Made by a program: the position numbers and the translations under genes. The notes beneath the pieces are model-generated. The model was not told the origin of the DNA and searched no databases. It saw nothing but the letters and a program-made list of their open reading frames with translations. 51,211 nucleotides of DNA, taken from NCBI GenBank assembly GCA_018902845.1, contig JAHIPV010000023.1, positions 1 through 51,211 on the forward strand, given 5' to 3'. Positions 45,277-51,211 of this stretch are shown here, piece by piece; position 1 is the first letter of the stretch; every line of letters begins with the position of its first letter. This DNA is from Patescibacteria group bacterium. Lineage in GTDB: Bacteria; Patescibacteriota; Microgenomatia; UBA12405.

Positions 45277-45318
45277 CCCTTCAGTATGAAATGTATGCGC
45301 CTTCTAGTCAAGAGTTAG

Positions 45319-46227
45319 TCAAGTCTTTAACTTAAAAAACAACAAAAGTAAATACAACAAAAATAATGCTCCCCCCTCTTTTCTTGAAATATCATCTTTA
45401 GACCTAATAAAGAAAAAAGTCAACAAAAGCCCCAAAACAAAAAACACAAATATCACTCCAAAATCATCATTGCTAAAAACTAATTTTCCGCTTAATCCAC
45501 TCAATACACCAAAAATCAAAGTATTAGCCGCCGCCGATCCTACATAACCCCCAAAAGCTACTTCCTTCCTCCCTTTCATAAGAGATCTGGCCATGACAAA
45601 AAATTCTGGCAAACTGGTACCAAAAGACAACAACAAAAAACTTGCCCACAGGCTAGATATACCTAAAAAATTAGAAAAATATTTTATCTGCTCTACTAGT
45701 ATATTTCCTGACAAAAAAACTACACTTATTCCAAAAATTACCTTCAATAACCAATCGCTTTCCACTTTCATCTTGCTAACCTCCCGCTTTCCTTTTATTT
45801 GAATAAACAACAAGAAATACGACAACACACACACAAGAGAGTCAAATATATTTATTTCTCTATCCAAAATCAATAAACAAGGCACCAAAACAACCAGCAA
45901 AGACAAGACTAGTTTTTCTCCTGTCAACTTTCCCGTCAATATAATTCCGTTACCCAAAATTGCTAAAATAGGAATAATCAAAAGAAATATACCAACAGAA
46001 GACCCTAATCCATCTCCCACAAACACCTCTGGTTGACCCAACAACAACGAATTCACTCCTACTGCAATCTCCGGCAAAGACATAACTAAGCCCAAAATTA
46101 AAAAAGACAAAACAAAGGCCGACAAACCTAGCTTCTTAGACAAAACCAATATCACTTCAATCATCATTTCCGAAGCAAACCACAATCCCACAAAAGCTAT
46201 CCCCATCAAAAACAATCTAAAAACCAT
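45319..46227 (-). CDS. sodium/calcium exchanger family (CaCA) protein
   Basis: two inverted repeats: SLPEIAVGVNSLLLGQPEVFVGDGLGSSVG and GTSLPEFFVMARSLMKGRKEVAFGGYVGSAAANTLIF. Confidence 0.9.
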   Translation of the reverse strand: MVFRLFLMGIAFVGLWFASEMMIEVILVLSKKLGLSAFVLSFLILGLVMSLPEIAVGVNSLLLGQPEVFVGDGLGSSVGIFLLIIPILAILGNGIILTGKLTGEKLVLSLLVVLVPCLLILDREINIFDSLVCVLSYFLLFIQIKGKREVSKMKVESDWLLKVIFGISVVFLSGNILVEQIKYFSNFLGISSLWASFLLLSFGTSLPEFFVMARSLMKGRKEVAFGGYVGSAAANTLIFGVLSGLSGKLVFSNDDFGVIFVFFVLGLLLTFFFIRSKDDISRKEGGALFLLYLLLLFFKLKT

Positions 46228-46271
46228 ATTTTTATTTACTTAAACTATTAACCTTGACCAGTTTCTAATTT

Positions 46272-47729
46272 TTAATTAATTATCTGATACAAATACCAGC
46301 CGGCCAATGCCGTATAAACCCCCCACACCAACCACAACATTAAACCGGAAACCCATCCTGATTTTATAAATTCAGGATATTTTGCCGGCAATTTTACATA
46401 ATTTAAATACCACAAAGCCGGAATATAAAACACAAAAGCAAACACAGAAATAACACCAATCAATTTCATTAACACTCCCGGTCCGGCCAACGGCATTGTC
46501 ACCAACGACACAATTATCAAAAACACTAACCAAAAATAATACCAAGATCTTTCATTCTTCATTATCCGCTTTGTCCCAAACCAGCTATATGTAAAATCAG
46601 CAAATTGCCTAGACACTCCATCTGCTAAAGCCAACCAAGTATCAACCAAAAAAGCTGCCGCTACCACCAAAAACACAACTCTGCCAATTGAACCAAAACT
46701 GCTTTCAAAAAATATTGACTGTGCCACCGTTATCGACCACCCCTCAGGATAATTTCTCTCCGGCCAAAGCAAAACAAAAGACAAAAATGAAGTCAAAATG
46801 ATCGTTAATACATTTATCCCTACCGCCAAGCCTGAATCCATGTTCAAATATCTCATCCACCCCCTCCACCTTTTTCTGTTCTTCTCATTATTCTCAAGTC
46901 GAAAACCTTCTTCCACAAATAAATCATTCTTCGAAAATAATCCAGTTATCTTTTTCGAATATTTAGCCATCCCTACTCCTTTATCTTTCATCCAATATGA
47001 ATACATCAAATTCAAAAAACCACCCATCCCGGCAAAAACCAGAGCAGTGATCAATTTAGAATAGTCAAAATTCCCCCAATCAACTCCCGCGCCTAAATTC
47101 AAAGGATTAAATAAAGCATCCGCAAAACTAACTACATTTACCCATTTTCCCACCAAAATTACAGATAATAATAATCCGGTAATAGTAATCACCGTCACAA
47201 TCTTCATTACATTTTCTATAAATTTATATATAACTTTTGACAACAATAAAGCTATCGAAAACACAATAACCAATACATATGCCCACAAAAGCGATCCTGT
47301 CTTCACACTTATCCCACTCGGCCATTTCAACACCTCATACAAAGATGATCCTCCGGCCGCCGCATAGGCTCCAAACCACAAAAAGTTAACAAAACAAAGC
47401 AAAAACAAAGGTAAAACATACCACTTGCCTATAGACAAAAAACCACTCCAAATTCCTTTTCCTGTAACCGCCGTAAACTTAGAAATCTCTCTGTTAACAA
47501 AAAACTGTATTAAGGCAAAAGGCAAAAGTAAAAACAAAAAAGCCTTGCCATACCTAGCCACCAAATAAGGCCACCAAATCAGCTCTCCGCTTCCCTGAGC
47601 CGTAGCCGCCCATACAAAAGCCGGACCAAGTAAAACCCACAAGGACCCAATCCTCGGCAAGTCCTTAGCTAAAACCTTGTTTTTTCTTTTACTCTTGCAT
47701 TCTTGCCTCACACTCCCATTATGAAACAA
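46272..47729 (-). CDS. Nramp-family divalent metal transporter
   Basis: LGPAFVWAATAQGSGELIWWPYLVARYG, multi-TM; true start may be internal. Confidence 0.75.
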   Translation of the reverse strand: MFHNGSVRQECKSKRKNKVLAKDLPRIGSLWVLLGPAFVWAATAQGSGELIWWPYLVARYGKAFLFLLLPFALIQFFVNREISKFTAVTGKGIWSGFLSIGKWYVLPLFLLCFVNFLWFGAYAAAGGSSLYEVLKWPSGISVKTGSLLWAYVLVIVFSIALLLSKVIYKFIENVMKIVTVITITGLLLSVILVGKWVNVVSFADALFNPLNLGAGVDWGNFDYSKLITALVFAGMGGFLNLMYSYWMKDKGVGMAKYSKKITGLFSKNDLFVEEGFRLENNEKNRKRWRGWMRYLNMDSGLAVGINVLTIILTSFLSFVLLWPERNYPEGWSITVAQSIFFESSFGSIGRVVFLVVAAAFLVDTWLALADGVSRQFADFTYSWFGTKRIMKNERSWYYFWLVFLIIVSLVTMPLAGPGVLMKLIGVISVFAFVFYIPALWYLNYVKLPAKYPEFIKSGWVSGLMLWLVWGVYTALAGWYLYQIIN

Positions 47730-47774
47730 AAACCCTTACTTATCCAGATCTCTAAAAAATATCATACTCGCCAC

Positions 47775-47818
47775 GTCATCCTGAGTCCAATTGATTGGAC
47801 GAAGGATCTAGCGAAGCG
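47775..47818. repeat. dispersed palindromic repeat
   Basis: gtcatcctgagtccaattgattggacgaaggatctagcgaagcg. Confidence 0.8.
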
Positions 47819-48083
47819 TTGTTTTCTCCTCAAAACCATTTATCATCCAATAAAACCACCAAAACCAAACAAAAAATTCATTAGCAATTATTCGATCTCC
47901 TCGCCAATTCGGCAATTCGCTCAGCCTTAAAGGCTATATCAAATATATTACAATCTAAAACTCTATATATCTAACTATCTCCATACTCTATTTTATTCCT
48001 CATACCAAATCATTACCGTCATCCTGAATTTATTTCAGGATCTCATTGAAATCCGAACTCTACCTCTTAATTCCCTTGCCCGC

Positions 48084-48117
48084 GTCATTCTGATCACCCG
48101 CAGGGGGAGAAGAATCC
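48084..48117. repeat. dispersed palindromic repeat
   Basis: gtcattctgatcacccgcagggggagaagaatcc; near-identical to 587-620. Confidence 0.8.
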
Positions 48118-48214
48118 CCTTGAAATCAAAATCGCATTATATAAATTGCTTTCTTTTTTAAAAATTAGAAATTAAAAATTAAAAATTGAAATTTTACATC
48201 CTAAAATTTCTCTG

Positions 48215-48286
48215 TACCCCTACCAGGAATCGAACCTGGATCTGTCGCTTAGGAGGCAACTGTTCTATCCATTAAACTATAAGGGC
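48215..48286 (-). tRNA. tRNA-Arg(CCT)
   Basis: GCCCTTA acceptor, GTTGC-CTCCTAA-GCGAC anticodon arm, CCAGGTTCGATTCCTGG T arm; no encoded CCA. Confidence 0.93.
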
Positions 48287-48292
48287 ATACTG

Positions 48293-48366
48293 TCGGGGAT
48301 ACAGGATTCGAACCTGCAACCTCTAGCTCCCGATACTAGCGCGCTAGCCAATTGCGCCAATCCCCG
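48293..48366 (-). tRNA. tRNA-Pro(CGG)
   Basis: CGGGGAT/ATCCCCG acceptor, CTAGT-ATCGGGA-GCTAG anticodon arm, GCAGGTTCGAATCCTGT T arm; no encoded CCA. Confidence 0.93.
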
Positions 48367-48369
48367 CCC

Positions 48370-48402
48370 TGCCCACCATAGCCTTGTGCGACGGTGGGTT
48401 GC
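48370..48402. repeat. intergenic copy of the CCCGCCGTCGC..GCTATGGCG palindrome
   Basis: gcccaccatagccttgtgcgacggtgggttgca; same family as copies inside adenosyltransferase and nrdJ. Confidence 0.75.
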
Positions 48403-49021
48403 ACCTATTATATCCCACTCCAAAGCAAAATCACCAAATTATTCAATATCAACTACTTTGATATTATTAAGTAATTTTCTCCGCATATTTTTAAGCTAAT
48501 AACTTTATTTCTCCGCTTTTTCTCCACTCTATTTCCGCATCTTTTTTTCCCTAATCAAATCTTCTTTCGATATAATCAAGTAACATCTCTCTACATTAAA
48601 GCAAATCTATTCTCATCAGAAAACCCTCTCTTAATCTATTTCATAAATCATAAACCGTAAATCATAAATCAATTTATCTCTTCTTACTTCTTACTTACTT
48701 TTTTCTTTATTCATTAACCTACCTGCCGATAGACAGATTAATCTTGCTTTTTCTTTTTACAATAATTTTTTCACAACAACTTTCCCGTCCACTTATTTTA
48801 CCTCCTATCATTAAAATTTCCTTCAATTTCATCACTTTTCTCTTAGCAACAAAGTATATCAATTATCTGTTTTTAACTTTTCAAAAACCATATACTTTTC
48901 CACAAAACTCAGCGACAACTCAAAGAACAACATGTTCACTAAGACACAATAAAAACTCTAATCTTTCAACCTTATCAGTTAAAATAAACTCTGCCAATTT
49001 ATGTAATTACAACCAAAAATA

Positions 49022-50251
49022 CTAACTTTTGGCTACCACTAAACGAAAAGCATCTTTTCTAAAAAACTCTTTGGCAAATTCTTTTACTTCTTTCAAGCTA
49101 ACTTTTTTATACTTCTTCAATTCATTTTCCAAACTTACCAATTTATTCTCCAAAAGCAATTTTCGACCCACAAAATCAGACCAAAAACTAGTTTTATCCA
49201 AACTCATCTCGCTCTTACCCAAAAGACAATCCTTTGCTCGGTTTAATTCAAACTCGCTTACGGTCTTGGCAAACTCCAAATACTCTCTTTTAGTCAAAAA
49301 CAAAGCTTTATCAAACTTAGCCAAGTTAACACCAATTTGTACTCCCATAAACCCTCCTTCTTTTAACATTTCACTAACCGGAAATACATAATAAGCCAAT
49401 CCGTTTTTCTGCCTAACCTGCTCAAAAACTCTTGAGGATGTATTACCACAAAGCATAACTTCTACTAATTTAGCCACATAACGCCTCTTGTCTCTATTAG
49501 ATATCGTAGGTATTCCCAAACAAAAATGTATTTGATCAACTTTCTTTTTCTTAATCAATTCTTTCTTTTTACTCAATATCAACTCCAATTTACCATCATC
49601 TACATCAAGACTGTTTAAGTCAGAAAAATACCTTTTGATACATTTTTTAATATCATTTTTGTTACCAATCTTCCCAGCTACCACCACTACCACATCTTTG
49701 GCATTCAAACATTTCTTGCGATAAGCCAATAATTTATCTCTATCCACTCTCAATACATCTTCTATAGAACCAGAAATACTCCAACAACCGCTCTTTGACT
49801 CACCATACAAAAATTCAATTAGATCAAAGGATAATCCCATCACCGGATTATCCTTATACATTTTTATCTCTTCTACTACCACACCTAGCTCTTTTTTTAA
49901 TTCTTTTTTGGGAAAAGTTGAATTTATTAAAATATCAGACAAAAACTCTAAAGACCACAAAATATTTTTTTCTACCGTACTAATATAGTAAGAAGTACAC
50001 TCAAATCCCGTCCCCGCATCATGAATCGCCCCTTTGCTATCTATCTCTCTATGAATCTCAATCGCATTTCTTTTTTTTGTTCCTTTAAAAGCCATATGCT
50101 CAAGTACATGACTAATACCAAACTCATCTTTCGTTTCATACTTAGCTCCAATTTTTACAAACACCTCAACGGTCACCGAATTCAAATGTGGCAAATCCAC
50201 CAACACTCCCCTTACTCCATTTTTTAATTCAAACACATCAAACTTCTTCAT
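49022..50251 (-). CDS. M16-family zinc peptidase
   Basis: FGISHVLEHMAFKGTKKR (HXXEH) and downstream VVVEEIKMYKDNP. Confidence 0.95.
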   Translation of the reverse strand: MKKFDVFELKNGVRGVLVDLPHLNSVTVEVFVKIGAKYETKDEFGISHVLEHMAFKGTKKRNAIEIHREIDSKGAIHDAGTGFECTSYYISTVEKNILWSLEFLSDILINSTFPKKELKKELGVVVEEIKMYKDNPVMGLSFDLIEFLYGESKSGCWSISGSIEDVLRVDRDKLLAYRKKCLNAKDVVVVVAGKIGNKNDIKKCIKRYFSDLNSLDVDDGKLELILSKKKELIKKKKVDQIHFCLGIPTISNRDKRRYVAKLVEVMLCGNTSSRVFEQVRQKNGLAYYVFPVSEMLKEGGFMGVQIGVNLAKFDKALFLTKREYLEFAKTVSEFELNRAKDCLLGKSEMSLDKTSFWSDFVGRKLLLENKLVSLENELKKYKKVSLKEVKEFAKEFFRKDAFRLVVAKS

Positions 50252-50299
50252 AGACCAACAATTTTATCACAACAACCTCGCCCTCTCTACTTTCCTCTC

Positions 50300-50344
50300 G
50301 TCATCCTGAGCGATCCGCCAACTGGCGGAGACCGAAGGATCTAG
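50300..50344. repeat. dispersed palindromic repeat
   Basis: gtcatcctgagcgatccgccaactggcggagaccgaaggatctag. Confidence 0.8.
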
Positions 50345-50414
50345 TGAAACGTTTTTCTTGTTTTCATTTTTAACTCTTAATTCGTAATTCTTAATTTTTC
50401 AGTTTAAGTAAAAT

Positions 50415-51206
50415 TTAGTGTGCTTTTTTTGAGTTATAGAGGTTTTTCCAACCGACCCATAGTTTTTTAAGATCTAAAAGATTTTTAACTCTGGAAAAAG
50501 TGAAGTACCAAAAAGCAAAAGAAACTTGTTGGGAGTATTTCATGCCTCGATGGTCGCCTAGTTTTTGTTTAAGTTGACTGTTGACTCCTTCAAGAGAATT
50601 GTTTGATTTCGGGATCTTGGAATTGCTTTGGTAAACAAAGAAAGGATCTTGATCTTTAGTTAACAACCTCCATGCTCTCCGTAAGTTTCCATGGGTGTAC
50701 CACCATTTCTTTTTGGTGTTTTCACCTATGGTTTTAACAGTCAATAATTGACCATATTTGATTTCCCAATCAATCAACTTTGTTTGCCAACTCCAGACAT
50801 CGGTTTCATCCTCAAGATAGATGATTTCTTTGGCAATATTCCTTAACTCTCTGGTGGCCTCAATTGGACTCTTTTTAGGCAATAATCTTTTGAGTGATCT
50901 TAAGACATGAATTAAACATCTTTGATGAGGAATAAATCCAAAATTACCGGCCACACCGGCCACTCCACCGCCATTCCAATCACCAATAGCTCCCAAAGGC
51001 AGATGTTTATCGCCAAGCGAACTTGATAGTTTCAGCAGGTCTTGATGATAAGCATCGTATGACTCACTCTTGTGATTTGACCACCAGATGTTTTCTCTAT
51101 TGGTTACATCTCTATGGTTTATGAGTACTCCTTTTCTTCGTAACCATTTACCATCGGTGCCATAAACCCATGGTAATCTTGAAAACAATAATTTTGGCGG
51201 TAACAA
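50415..51206 (-). mobile_element. transposase, IS256-family (IS1249-like), truncated by window edge
   Basis: GDWNGGGVAG...PHQRCLIHVLRSLKRLLPKK, NSLEGVNSQLKQKLGDHRGMK. Confidence 0.75.
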
Positions 51207-51211
51207 TCTCC

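Overview
This is an AT-rich, gene-dense window that looks like a Candidate Phyla Radiation (Patescibacteria/Microgenomates-like) chromosome; the taxonomy is inferred from gene content and style only. Recognisable core genes: secE-nusG-rplK-rplA, rplJ-rplL (with an L10 leader), ruvC-ruvA-ruvB, murB, a murF-like ligase, mreB, glyA, and a dNTP cluster (thyX-like, dcd, cobalamin adenosyltransferase, class II RNR nrdJ, nrdR with a NrdR-box-like pair). Two tRNAs (Arg-CCT, Pro-CGG) are present. Accessory content: two HEPN/MNT pairs, two VapBC-like pairs, an AbiE pair flanked by a 24-bp direct repeat, a DUF4143-type ATPase, an LPXTG surface protein, cell-envelope glycosyltransferases, and a partial IS256/IS1249-like transposase at the right edge. 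Most notable: (1) a complete type III hammerhead ribozyme motif at about 3413-3481, downstream of a GC-rich, apparently foreign lipoprotein gene; (2) a consensus promoter / long hairpin / T-tract unit that looks like a free-standing hairpin RNA at about 1477-1583; (3) dispersed palindromic repeats that have inserted in frame into several conserved genes (cobalamin adenosyltransferase, nrdJ, rplL, thyX, wecG, a hydrolase, a large membrane protein), similar in behaviour to Rickettsia palindromic elements; (4) a compact operon of PfkB kinase, MoaA-like radical SAM with unusual CX3CX9C spacing, deoxyribosyltransferase-like protein and NUDIX, placed between rplA and rplJ. All calls were made by reading the sequence; no database search was run.
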